Source: WFTC01 sp047635955 (lineage in GTDB: Bacteria; Patescibacteriota; Gracilibacteria; UBA1369; 2-02-FULL-48-14). From it: a stretch of DNA of 17,987 bases. The notes beneath the pieces are model-generated. The model searched no databases. It had not been told where the DNA came from and saw only the letters and a list, made by a program, of their open reading frames with translations. The translations under genes were made by a program, and so were the position numbers. Every line of letters starts with the position of its first letter. Within the stretch, counting starts at the first letter, position 1. Below are positions 1-6,836 of the stretch, in pieces. The stretch covers positions 1-17,987 of the forward strand of contig JBLIGW010000009.1 in NCBI GenBank assembly GCA_047635955.1, given 5' to 3'.

Positions 1-187
1 AATAGGAATCGCAGGTCTCCTTTCAGTGCTTATGATTCTTGTGGGAGCTTACTACTACATTGCTGGTGGTATATCTGACGATAAAGAAAAAGGTAAAACC
101 ATTATTAAATTTGCGATTGGAGGCTTGATACTAACTAGCCTTGCCTGGATCCTTGTAAACTTCTTATTACTTCTCATCACCGCCTAA
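1..187 (+). CDS. Partial small two-helix membrane protein, T4SS-pilin-like (3' end only)
   Basis: The reading frame is open from base 2 to a TAA at 185-187, giving 61 visible residues; the start lies before the window. It shows two hydrophobic helices (roughly residues 1-23 and 38-60) joined by a short charged loop containing SDDKEKGK. This hairpin, with a Lys-rich loop and a second helix starting near KFAIGGLIL, resembles the VirB2/TrbC-like 'type IV secretion system pilin' proteins that are abundant in Patescibacteria. No catalytic motif is visible, and the family call rests on topology and general sequence feel only. The next gene begins 5 bases after the stop, so the two are probably co-transcribed. 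A generic small membrane protein is the alternative. Confidence 0.5.
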   Translation, partial: IGIAGLLSVLMILVGAYYYIAGGISDDKEKGKTIIKFAIGGLILTSLAWILVNFLLLLITA

Positions 188-192
188 TCAAA

Positions 193-1401
193 ATGAACAT
201 CAGTAAATTCATAAAAAAAACGAGCTCTCAAATTAGTAAAATGAGAAAGACCATTAGTCTGCTAAAAGCAGAACAAGAGGTAGAATCAAAGAAGAGCAAG
301 AGACCAAACGATCGAGCAAAAGCAAAGAAAAAAGAGGAACTACTCGTGCACTTCTCAAGTATAAGTGTGGCAAAAGCGACACTGGTTGTAATCGGATTGG
401 TTCTACTAACTAACTTTTTAGGGGAAATTGCAGACATCGTGATTGTGTTCTTCGTCTCAGTTCTCTTTTCAGCAGCACTGGACCCTACCGTGAAGTTTCT
501 AGAAAAATATAAAATTCCACGATCTATTAGTGTGATTGGGATTTTCATAGTCCTACTCTCAGGATTGGTATTCTTCATCTCTAAACTTGTACCGCTAATG
601 GCCTCACAGATCATTGAGCTAGCAAGCAACTTAGGAGGTTTGATCAGTAACCTAACTAATGGTGAGGCCACCTTCCTGTTTGGACAAACTCTACAAAGCC
701 TTTTGAGTGACGCACTTGGCTCAGCCGACAGCGAGCTGATACTGCAACAAGTTTCAGAGAATTTGGAATCACTTGGAGCTCAGTTGCAATCCATTGCAGG
801 TGACACTTTCTCAGCAATTAAAAATATTTTTGATGGAATACTAAACTTCTTTATGGTTCTAGTTCTCACATTCTTCCTTATTGTTGACGAGAAAGGCGTA
901 GATCGATTCTTCATTTCACTTTTCCCTTCAAAACATGGGGCTTACATCATTGAGAAAACAGAAGCCGTTAAAAACAAAGTTGGACTATGGCTTCGTGGTC
1001 AAATGATACTTATGGTAATCATGTTCTTTATGTCTTGGATTGCTTACAGCCTACTTGGTCTAGATTACGCTTTAACACTAGCAATGCTAGCAGGAGTGGG
1101 TGAGCTAATCCCAGTAGTGGGATTCTTCATAGCCGCTATTCCAGCGCTTCTCGTCGCCTTCAACCATTCTCCATGGCTATTGCTCTGGGCGTTCATCACT
1201 TTAATGATAATTCAACAGCTTGAAGGTAACGTCCTTGTACCAATGGTTATGAGAAAAGCCGTTGGACTCAGTCCAATCATTGTGATTCTTGCAATGTTGG
1301 TTGGGTATCAACTTCTAGGAATACTAGGAATGATCGTTGCGGTTCCTGTAGCAACCATACTATCTATTTTTGTTCTCGATTATACGATGAAAAAAAAGTA
1401 G
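193..1401 (+). CDS. AI-2E family transporter (PF01594) membrane protein
   Basis: A 402-residue polytopic membrane protein of the AI-2E/UPF0118 family. Members export small molecules or work as Na+/H+ antiporters; the substrate cannot be told here. The first 50 residues are polar and Lys-rich, a longer cytoplasmic tail than usual. Hydrophobic segments follow at about 58-75, 79-95, 112-135 and 212-231, and several more from 270 on. The two family landmarks are present: GVGELIPVVG at 301-310 and LEGNVLVPMV at 343-352, followed by the Gly/Pro-rich final helix (GILGMIVAVPVA). The ATG at 193 has no clear Shine-Dalgarno but fits the family length and lies 5 bases after the preceding gene, so translational coupling is likely. 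The last 42 bases overlap the end of the convergent glycosyltransferase gene. Confidence 0.9.
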   Translation: MNISKFIKKTSSQISKMRKTISLLKAEQEVESKKSKRPNDRAKAKKKEELLVHFSSISVAKATLVVIGLVLLTNFLGEIADIVIVFFVSVLFSAALDPTVKFLEKYKIPRSISVIGIFIVLLSGLVFFISKLVPLMASQIIELASNLGGLISNLTNGEATFLFGQTLQSLLSDALGSADSELILQQVSENLESLGAQLQSIAGDTFSAIKNIFDGILNFFMVLVLTFFLIVDEKGVDRFFISLFPSKHGAYIIEKTEAVKNKVGLWLRGQMILMVIMFFMSWIAYSLLGLDYALTLAMLAGVGELIPVVGFFIAAIPALLVAFNHSPWLLLWAFITLMIIQQLEGNVLVPMVMRKAVGLSPIIVILAMLVGYQLLGILGMIVAVPVATILSIFVLDYTMKKK

Positions 1402-2412
1402 AGCCGTTTTGGCCGACTTCTCCCAAGTGTAAACGCCGCGAGTTTTTGGAATAGAAAGTTTCCCAATTCGAGACCTTAAGTATTCCGTCTTAAGTTCCTC
1501 ATAATTTGAAACAAAATTCGTTCCCCTGTAGAGCTCACGATGAACGGAAATGTCACTCAATACAACTGGACACTTAAGCCTCACAGCCTCCAGCACAGGC
1601 AGGTCAAAGCCTTCATACTCACTCAGTGCAAACAAACACTCTGCTCGCCTCATAAGGCCAATTTTTTCTTGATTTGAAATCTCTCCATAAACCTTAATGT
1701 TTGAGCTTAATTTAGTTTTAAGTTTTGCAAACCTAGGGTCCTCACTTTTCACCCCCGCCCAAACAAACTTATCTTTGGGAAACTCTTTGGCTAGTTTTAG
1801 AACCCAGTTCACACGCTTGCGTGGATCCAAAGGAGCCAGAATAAAAGTGAATTTCTTCGGACATCGTTTGGGTAGAACCCCATCACCTTTAAGCACCCCT
1901 CCCTCATAAGTCACTCGACGGGGAATGCTCCGCGGTAAATCTTGCTCAACAGTAAAGCTTGGAGCTAAAAGCCCGTCAGCATATTTAATTAGAGACTTAG
2001 TTGGGAATAAAGTGTGCCAAAGCCGAGACCTCCAAGACAAAGAGCGCGGTAACTTGGTGGGAACCATGTCGTGAATAGTCATAACCACTGGCAGCTTTGT
2101 TTCGTAAAAGGGTCTGCGATCAGGCATCCAAATCAAATCAGGTTTTTTGGAGAAATAAGCACCCGGAAGTGCGGGCCTTTTAAGCAAACACTTGAGGTGA
2201 AAAAAGTTTGATGACTTCTCAACCCACTGGATCTCAGGGAAAGTTTTATGCAAATGTTCTGCCTTTTTCCCATTTTGATAAAACAAAAGCAATTCCAAAT
2301 TAGAATTCTGCTTCAAAGCCTGAATCATTTTGACAGTGTAAGTGGCCACTCCACTAATACGCTCATCAATAAGTGATCGACAATCAACGGCGATAACTGT
2401 GGTAGGTGTCAT
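1360..2412 (-). CDS. Glycosyltransferase family 4-type (GT-B fold)
   Basis: A 350-residue glycosyltransferase expected to transfer a sugar from a nucleotide-sugar to a glycan acceptor at the cytoplasmic face of the membrane. The N-terminal half has the usual AVDCRSL...GVATYT acceptor-side start (residues 8-26) and a TIHDMVP segment (112-118). The C-terminal donor-binding half has ILAPLDPRKR (191-200) and the E-x7-E motif, E267 and E275, within YEGFDLPVLEAV. It is last in the minus-strand operon: its ATG at 2412 overlaps the preceding membrane-protein gene by 29 bases, which implies translational coupling. Its end overlaps the convergent AI-2E gene by 42 bases. Donor and acceptor are unknown; a mannosyl- or rhamnosyltransferase-like role is a guess. 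The family call is secure. Confidence 0.9.
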   Translation of the reverse strand: MTPTTVIAVDCRSLIDERISGVATYTVKMIQALKQNSNLELLLFYQNGKKAEHLHKTFPEIQWVEKSSNFFHLKCLLKRPALPGAYFSKKPDLIWMPDRRPFYETKLPVVMTIHDMVPTKLPRSLSWRSRLWHTLFPTKSLIKYADGLLAPSFTVEQDLPRSIPRRVTYEGGVLKGDGVLPKRCPKKFTFILAPLDPRKRVNWVLKLAKEFPKDKFVWAGVKSEDPRFAKLKTKLSSNIKVYGEISNQEKIGLMRRAECLFALSEYEGFDLPVLEAVRLKCPVVLSDISVHRELYRGTNFVSNYEELKTEYLRSRIGKLSIPKTRGVYTWEKSAKTALLFFHRIIENKNR

Positions 2413-2911
2413 AAGTGAAAATCACAGCTACAGAAGTCAAAAAGGACAATAAAAGAGCTCCAAACACGAGTCTCGCTTTATTTAGAACCTGATCAATGTC
2501 AGAAATGCTAGCCAAGGCAATAACATATTCTGACTCAGAAGCATCATTATAAGTATCAATTTTAGTCTGAATTGCTTCAAGAAGTAAGACTCCATCAGCT
2601 TCACTCTCAGACTCTATAGTGAAAAGTAAGTTTTGTTTTTCCTGCCTTCTTCCTGAGAAAACAAGATCATCTCTGAGCTCAAAACCGGGCTCAACGGTCC
2701 AACCTAAAACCATATCAGAAAAGTGCTCAGCGGCACGTTGCAATTCATAAGAAGAAGACTCCCCTTCCAATGGCTGCGCTGCCAAAGTCACATAAAGGGC
2801 CACACGTTCTTCAATTTCTGGCTGAGCATTCACGTAAAGTGAAGTACCAATCAGACTCACCAAAAGCACGGTAAGCGTAAAGTTGAAGTATTTTTTCCAA
2901 GGTCTTTTCAT
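2384..2911 (-). CDS. Two-helix membrane protein of unknown function in glycan operon
   Basis: I do not recognise this 175-residue protein. It has one hydrophobic helix near each end (about residues 9-29 and 144-166), with roughly 115 acidic, Glu/Ser-rich residues between them that should lie outside the cytoplasm. The N-terminal KRPWKK is positive-inside. A short protein with two flanking helices and an outer domain has the topology of Wzz-type polysaccharide co-polymerases, and the flanking glycosyltransferases fit that. However, I see no Pro-rich motif near the second helix, so this is only an inference. The ATG at 2911 lies 4 bases after the upstream glycosyltransferase stop and is preceded by a weak AGGG. 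Its last 29 bases overlap the start of the next glycosyltransferase. Other possibilities are an accessory or anchor protein for the glycan machinery. Confidence 0.65.
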   Translation of the reverse strand: MKRPWKKYFNFTLTVLLVSLIGTSLYVNAQPEIEERVALYVTLAAQPLEGESSSYELQRAAEHFSDMVLGWTVEPGFELRDDLVFSGRRQEKQNLLFTIESESEADGVLLLEAIQTKIDTYNDASESEYVIALASISDIDQVLNKARLVFGALLLSFLTSVAVIFTYDTYHSYRR

Positions 2912-2915
2912 GACC

Positions 2916-4031
2916 CTAGCCTAACATTTTAAGATGGGCTTTCCAAGCAAACTCAAGTTCATGACGTAACTCTGACTTAAACCGAGAAGATCCAAAATGT
3001 TTTATACTGTTGTGAACCTTCATTGCTGACCATTCTTTTCTTTCAAAACGATGAATTGCATTCTTCAAAGATTCCAAATTCTGCTCAGTGAAGTAAAGCC
3101 CCCCCACGCCACTTTTAACGGTTTCTAAAGCTCCACCCTTTCCGTAAGCGATAACTGGTGTACCACAAGCCATGGCCTCAAGTGGCACAATTCCAAAATC
3201 TTCCAGCTGCGGAAAAATCAAAGCTTTGGCCTTTTGATAAAGCTTTTCTAACTCTTGATCCGGCACCTTCCCCAGGAATTCAACCTTGGGCCCAGCCATC
3301 TTTTTCAGTCGTTTCATTTCAGGTCCAGTCCCAACTACCTTCAGAGTCCGATTCATTTCCGTACAAGCCTGAACCAATAAATCAAAACGCTTGTAAGGAA
3401 TCAATCGCCCCACCGCCAAATAGTAATTGTCTTTCTTTTTGTGAACAGTGAATCGTTCTAAATCAACAGGTGGATGTATAACCACTGAATCTCGCCCATA
3501 ATATTTTTTAATTCTAGCCGAAATATAATGAGAATTTGCAACAAAGCAATCCACACGCTCCGCCGCAACTCGATCCCACAATCTATTCTGGTGAATGATT
3601 GGATTGTAGAGCCATCGCAATGGTGCAAACTTCTTAAAGGCTTTCCTGTAACCATGGGAGTGGTCCCAAAGATACCTAACTGGTGAATGACAATAAGAGA
3701 AATGTAAGGTTTCAGGCTTCGTAATAATCCCTTTTGAAGCTGAGTGATTCGAAGATATAACAATGTCATATTCAGACAGGTCCATCCGTTCAAAAACTTT
3801 TGGCATCAAGGGGAAAAGCAAACGATGAGCACGTCGAGCTCCAGGAATAAACCTTAAACCAGACTCATGAATTTCTGCATCCGCAAAAAGAGGACAAGCG
3901 TCCGCTCTATAAAGACTTGTATAAATGGGAGCATTCGGGAAAAGCTGATGCATTTCATAAATAACCCTCTCAGCTCCTGCATAAACAGTAAGCCAGTCAC
4001 AAACAATAGCAATCTTGAGTTTATCAATCAC
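2916..4031 (-). CDS. Glycosyltransferase family 4, WbaZ-like mannosyltransferase type
   Basis: A 371-residue GT-B glycosyltransferase. The N-terminus KIAIVCDWLTVYAGAERVI (residues 6-24) and the middle segment HFSYCHSPVRYLWD (110-123) are typical of the WbaZ-like group of GT4 enzymes, which add mannose in O-antigen and other surface polysaccharides. The donor half shows YLAVGRLIPYKR (204-215), KVVGTGPE (231-238) and the E-x7-E motif, E277 and E285, in the stretch EDFGIVPLEAMACGTPV. The start codon is GTG at 4031, 20 bases downstream of the STAS gene stop, with no visible Shine-Dalgarno. Operon position links it to the second glycosyltransferase and to the kinase/STAS pair. The sugar donor is not determinable from sequence; GDP-mannose is the family precedent. 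Confidence 0.92.
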   Translation of the reverse strand: MIDKLKIAIVCDWLTVYAGAERVIYEMHQLFPNAPIYTSLYRADACPLFADAEIHESGLRFIPGARRAHRLLFPLMPKVFERMDLSEYDIVISSNHSASKGIITKPETLHFSYCHSPVRYLWDHSHGYRKAFKKFAPLRWLYNPIIHQNRLWDRVAAERVDCFVANSHYISARIKKYYGRDSVVIHPPVDLERFTVHKKKDNYYLAVGRLIPYKRFDLLVQACTEMNRTLKVVGTGPEMKRLKKMAGPKVEFLGKVPDQELEKLYQKAKALIFPQLEDFGIVPLEAMACGTPVIAYGKGGALETVKSGVGGLYFTEQNLESLKNAIHRFERKEWSAMKVHNSIKHFGSSRFKSELRHELEFAWKAHLKMLG

Positions 4032-4051
4032 GGGTAGAGTCTAAAGGGTCT

Positions 4052-4423
4052 CTACTGTGACAGGGCAAGCTTAGCTTCGTCAACACTTGCGTACATATTA
4101 ACAAGTTGAGTCAGACCCACTACCTGAAGAATATCTACAATGTTTTCCCTAGCTGCTGCGACAACAAGCTTTCCACCAGAAGCAGAAACTTTACTGTACC
4201 AATCGGTTAAATAGCCAATTGATTTTGAATTCATGTATTCCAGACCTGCAAAATCAAAAACAAGATTTAGGTTTTGAGGATTTGCTTCAATCAATGCGTA
4301 AATTTCTTTTGCTTTCTCATCTACGTTTGATTCGTCCAGTTGTCCAACAACGTGAACAAGCTTTCCCAACTTACCTTCTGGAAGCCCACTTAGGTCTTCA
4401 ACATTGATTTGTACGTCTGTCAT
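4052..4423 (-). CDS. STAS-domain anti-sigma factor antagonist (SpoIIAA/RsbV-like)
   Basis: A 123-residue single STAS domain. In partner-switch systems such a protein binds the cognate anti-sigma kinase when unphosphorylated, and is phosphorylated on one Ser by that kinase. The GQLDESN segment (27-33), the FDFAGLEYMNSKSIGYL core (56-72) and the KLVVAAARENIVDILQVVGL stretch (85-104) match the family. The usual DSSG/DSTG site reads N65-S66-K67-S68: the phosphoacceptor Ser66 is kept, but the preceding Asp is Asn. The N-terminus is about 20 residues longer than the shortest members. It follows the RsbW-like gene by 13 bases and precedes a glycosyltransferase by 20. Ser66 as the phosphosite is inferred by position. 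Confidence 0.88.
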   Translation of the reverse strand: MTDVQINVEDLSGLPEGKLGKLVHVVGQLDESNVDEKAKEIYALIEANPQNLNLVFDFAGLEYMNSKSIGYLTDWYSKVSASGGKLVVAAARENIVDILQVVGLTQLVNMYASVDEAKLALSQ

Positions 4424-4436
4424 AGAGTGAATTGTT

Positions 4437-4970
4437 TTATTGTAGAACTAAATGAGTCGGATCGCTGCTCTTGGCAGAGGATACCTCGTCATCCTCTTTT
4501 CGTAAATATTTTTTGATTCTAATCTTTAAACCACCAAGCTCACTTTTCTCAAAAAAGATCTCGTCACTCCATCCACCAACAATTTTTGGCAGACCTCGTC
4601 CACGGAAACCAAGGTACTGATCAGAAACCATTTGTTGACGCTCCTTATATAGAGTCACCATCTGTTCTGGAGTCATTTGATCCTTACCAGTTCCTGTGTC
4701 TTCAACAATCACCTCAAGTGATTTGTTTGGCGTACTAATCAAAGTTACTTTAATCTTTTGCCCTGTGGCGCTTCCATGCTCAATGGCATTATTACAAAGC
4801 TCATCAACCACCGCCTGAAAACGAAAAGCCCAACGTTCAGAGAATCCGGTCATATTCTGAGTCAAATGTAGTACGAAATCACGAATACCAGACAGGAAGT
4901 AAGCCTGAGTTGGTATGAGAATCTCAATATCTGTGATCTGCTCTGGCGCTGCGTCTGGAAGGTTTTCCAT
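4437..4970 (-). CDS. Anti-sigma factor serine kinase-like ATPase (RsbW/SpoIIAB-type, HATPase_c)
   Basis: A GHKL-fold kinase of the RsbW/SpoIIAB type, which phosphorylates the partner STAS protein and, in known systems, sequesters a sigma factor. Visible motifs: N-box VVDELCNNAIEHG (54-66 from this start; E57 and N61 expected to bind Mg-ATP), G1 box VEDTGTG (89-95), and G2 box GRGLPKIVGGW (124-134). The C-terminal tail is charged (KEDDEVSSAKSS). The frame is open to an ATG at 5024, but that codon lies inside the -35 box of an excellent promoter (4996-5024). The ATG at 4970 is therefore the likelier start, giving 177 residues and a leader of about 19 bases. It is first in the operon, 13 bases before the STAS gene. 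No sigma factor is seen nearby, so the partner it holds is unknown. Confidence 0.88.
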   Translation of the reverse strand: MENLPDAAPEQITDIEILIPTQAYFLSGIRDFVLHLTQNMTGFSERWAFRFQAVVDELCNNAIEHGSATGQKIKVTLISTPNKSLEVIVEDTGTGKDQMTPEQMVTLYKERQQMVSDQYLGFRGRGLPKIVGGWSDEIFFEKSELGGLKIRIKKYLRKEDDEVSSAKSSDPTHLVLQ

Positions 4971-4995
4971 GTTTTTTGAAGATATATCTCTAATT

Positions 4996-5024
4996 ATTAT
5001 AGCACTTTTCCCGTGACCGGGCAA
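4996..5024 (-). promoter_or_regulatory. Extended -10 sigma70-type promoter for the kinase/STAS/glycan operon
   Basis: On the minus strand a -35 box TTGCCC (5024-5019), a 17-base spacer, and TATAAT (5001-4996) preceded by TGC form an extended -10 promoter. The predicted start of transcription is near 4989, about 19 bases before the ATG at 4970. All four downstream genes are spaced by 20 bases or less or overlap, so one transcript may cover 4970 to 1360. Confidence 0.8.
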
Positions 5025-5062
5025 GGGTCTACATTGCTTTTTTATTGTACCTCCTTTTGTAC

Positions 5063-5090
5063 TTGCGCCTCAATATAAAACAGGTATAAT
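5063..5090 (+). promoter_or_regulatory. Sigma70-type promoter of the rpsB-tsf-rib operon
   Basis: TTGCGC (5063-5068), a 16-base spacer and a perfect TATAAT (5085-5090). The predicted transcript start is near 5097, leaving a leader of about 93 bases before rpsB. It is divergent from the kinase-operon promoter; the two -35 boxes are separated by 38 bases. Confidence 0.75.
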
Positions 5091-5121
5091 CCCATCGCTT
5101 TAAATCCAGTTCTATCGTTGA

Positions 5122-5155
5122 TCTTGTGGTCCTGCCCGAAAGGGAAAAAACAAGA
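5122..5155 (+). promoter_or_regulatory. Hairpin in the rpsB mRNA leader
   Basis: A two-tier stem is visible: outer TCTTGT (5122-5127) pairs with ACAAGA (5150-5155), and inner CCC/GGG (5135-5137 with 5142-5144) closes a GAAA tetraloop, with an asymmetric internal loop between them. It lies in the untranslated leader. Leaders of rpsB operons are often bound by free S2 to repress translation, so this is a candidate autoregulatory element by position. It does not match a structure I can name. It is not a terminator, because the 3' side is followed by A residues rather than T. Confidence 0.4.
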
Positions 5156-5189
5156 CATGAAACGGTAAGAGCGTTAACCCCAAGGAAAC

Positions 5190-5888
5190 ATGTCAGATCA
5201 GAAAACAACTATGCGAGAAATGCTCGCAAACGCAGTACACTTCGGTCACCGAAGTTCAAAGTGGAACCCTAAAATGTCTGAATACCTTCACGGTAAGAAG
5301 AACGGAGTTCACATTTTTGACCTCAATAAAACTTATCGAGGTATGAATGCAGCAACTGAATTCCTTACTGCCGCTTGCGGACAAGGTAAAACAGTTCTTT
5401 TTGTAAGCACAAAGCAACAAGCTACTGCCATTGTTAAAGAACAAGCAGAACGTAGCGGAATGCCTTACGTAACTAAGAAGTGGATCCCAGGACTTCTTAC
5501 TAACTTTAAAACTATTCGAGCTCGAGTTCGTTACATGAACAAACTCAAAATCGAACAAGAATCAGGTGAATTTGAAAAATACACGAAGAAAGAAGCTCTA
5601 AATCTCGGAAAGAAGATTATTAAGTTGGAAGCTGCTCTTGGAGGGGTTTCTGACCTAGAAAAAGTACCAGACATCGTTTTCGTACTTGATGTAATGCGTG
5701 ACAAGATCGCAGTACAAGAAGCTCTTAAAATTGGAATCACGGTAGTTGCCGTTTGTGACTCAAACGTAAATCCATCTGGAATTCAATACATCATTCCAGG
5801 TAATGACGACGCCCTTAAGTCAATCTCATACCTAATGAGTACTATCGGTGATGCTATCGATGCAGGTAAGAAGAAAAACAAGAAATAA
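5190..5888 (+). CDS. rpsB: 30S ribosomal protein S2
   Basis: A 232-residue S2 protein, a late-assembling component of the small-subunit head/body junction that helps recruit S1 and mRNA. Recognisable family segments are MREMLANAVHFGHRSSKWNPKM (from residue 8), then HGKKNGVHIFDLNKT, KKWIPGLLTNFKTI, and DIVFVLDVMRDKIAVQEALK followed by the conserved VVAVCDSNVNPSGIQYIIPGNDDA. The C-terminus is short and Lys-rich (AGKKKNKK), without the acidic tail of some species. The ATG at 5190 is preceded by AAGGA only 3 bases away, the best Shine-Dalgarno in the window. It heads the plus-strand operon; the next gene starts 18 bases after its stop. Confidence 0.98.
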   Translation: MSDQKTTMREMLANAVHFGHRSSKWNPKMSEYLHGKKNGVHIFDLNKTYRGMNAATEFLTAACGQGKTVLFVSTKQQATAIVKEQAERSGMPYVTKKWIPGLLTNFKTIRARVRYMNKLKIEQESGEFEKYTKKEALNLGKKIIKLEAALGGVSDLEKVPDIVFVLDVMRDKIAVQEALKIGITVVAVCDSNVNPSGIQYIIPGNDDALKSISYLMSTIGDAIDAGKKKNKK

Positions 5889-5906
5889 TTCCTAATCCAC
5901 GCCATT

Positions 5907-6824
5907 ATGGAGGAAAACACTACTGAAACTACAGCAATGGTTACTGAACCAAAAGCAGCGAAAACCTCTGGAAACATTCAAGGGGCTATCGCTTATGTAC
6001 CATTTCTGTTCATTGTTGCTGCCTTGCAAAAACTAGAAGATGAAACTCTAATGTTTCACGCCAAGAACGGAGCAGGACTAACCCTCTTTTGGCTGATCAG
6101 CGTACTTGTGTCTGCACTAGTTCACGCAAGAATAGGTTACGTTCTAAACCTTATTTGGCTAGTAGCGGCTATCGCTGGAGCCTTCCATGGGTATAAAAAT
6201 ATTAAATGGAGCATCCCAGGAGTTTCATCTTGGGCTCAAAACATTCCCGTAGATAAGTGGTTCGGAAAAGGACACAAAGAAAACATGGGAGTACCAGTTG
6301 TGGAAGCACCAGTTGTTGAAGAAGCTCCTGAAGTTGTAACTCAACCGGTAGCAACTAAAAAACCAATTTCAGCTCCAATTGAAGCTACGCCTACTGCAGA
6401 ACCAGAAGCTCCAGTTAGTGAGCCTACTCCTGAAGTTGGACCTGTAGCCGTTCCTGTAGAAACGCCAGTTACTCCAGAACCAGCACCTCCAGTTGTTGAA
6501 GAAACGCCTGAAGTTACAACTCAACCGGTAGCAACTCCAGAACCAGCACCTCCAGTTGTTGAAGAAACGCCTGAAGTTACAACTCAACCGGTAGCAACTC
6601 CAGAACCAGAAACTCCAGTTGTTGAAGAAACTCCTGAAGTTAAGCCTGAACCTGTAGCAGAACCAGCACCTCCAGTTGTTGAAGAAGCGCCTGAACCAGC
6701 ACCAACACCTGCTCCTGTAGCAACTCCAGTTACTCCAGAACCAGCACCAAGTGTTCCTACAACACCTGAGATATCTATCACACCTGTGCCAAGTGAGGAA
6801 AGCACACCCAATAACAACAACTAA
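5907..6824 (+). CDS. Membrane protein with DUF4870-like N-terminus and Pro/Glu repeat tail, between rpsB and tsf
   Basis: A 305-residue protein not assignable to a characterised family. Residues 21-105 hold three to four hydrophobic helices (AYVPFLFIVAALQ, GLTLFWLISVLVSALV, IGYVLNLIWLVAAIAGAF), with FHAKNGAGL between the first two. This order recalls DUF4870/Tic20-like membrane domains, whose members share an 'HA(R/K)QG' turn. From about residue 128 the chain is low-complexity Pro/Glu/Val/Thr, built on 21-residue units of the type PEPAPPVVEETPEVTTQPVAT, two of them identical at DNA level. The tail should be extended and acidic and could span the wall or tether a partner. The repeat codon use matches the rest, so no foreign origin is evident. 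It sits 18 bases after rpsB and 12 bases before tsf. An in-frame ATG at 5937 is an alternative start. Confidence 0.75.
   Translation: MEENTTETTAMVTEPKAAKTSGNIQGAIAYVPFLFIVAALQKLEDETLMFHAKNGAGLTLFWLISVLVSALVHARIGYVLNLIWLVAAIAGAFHGYKNIKWSIPGVSSWAQNIPVDKWFGKGHKENMGVPVVEAPVVEEAPEVVTQPVATKKPISAPIEATPTAEPEAPVSEPTPEVGPVAVPVETPVTPEPAPPVVEETPEVTTQPVATPEPAPPVVEETPEVTTQPVATPEPETPVVEETPEVKPEPVAEPAPPVVEEAPEPAPTPAPVATPVTPEPAPSVPTTPEISITPVPSEESTPNNNN
6300..6760 (+). repeat. In-frame 63-base tandem repeats coding the Pro/Glu tail
   Basis: The clearest units begin at 6474, 6537 and 6600, giving a period of 63 bases (21 codons). Units 1 and 2 (6474-6536 and 6537-6599) are identical base for base. Unit 3 (6600-6662) diverges in its second half, and degenerate partial copies lie at about 6306-6360 and 6660-6760. 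The period is a multiple of three, so copy-number change keeps the frame. Confidence 0.9.
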
Positions 6825-6836
6825 TAACCCAATTTT

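Noticed and set aside
1389..1420. Possible intrinsic terminator on the minus strand (GCC-AAAAC-GGC stem followed by a run of T)
   Set aside because: The stem is only 3-4 pairs, and the T run lies before the glycosyltransferase stop, so termination there would cut the coding sequence.
4971..5024. ATG 5024 as the start of the RsbW-like kinase
   Set aside because: The 18 extra codons cover a consensus-like promoter (TTGCCC, 17 bases, TGCTATAAT), and the added residues show no family similarity.
5122..5155. rpsB leader hairpin as a terminator for either strand
   Set aside because: On the plus strand it is followed by A residues. On the minus strand the T run comes before the stem, not after.
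6474..6662. Repeats considered as a CRISPR array or regulatory iterons
   Set aside because: The 63-base units are contiguous with no spacers, keep the reading frame, and encode a regular 21-residue peptide repeat.
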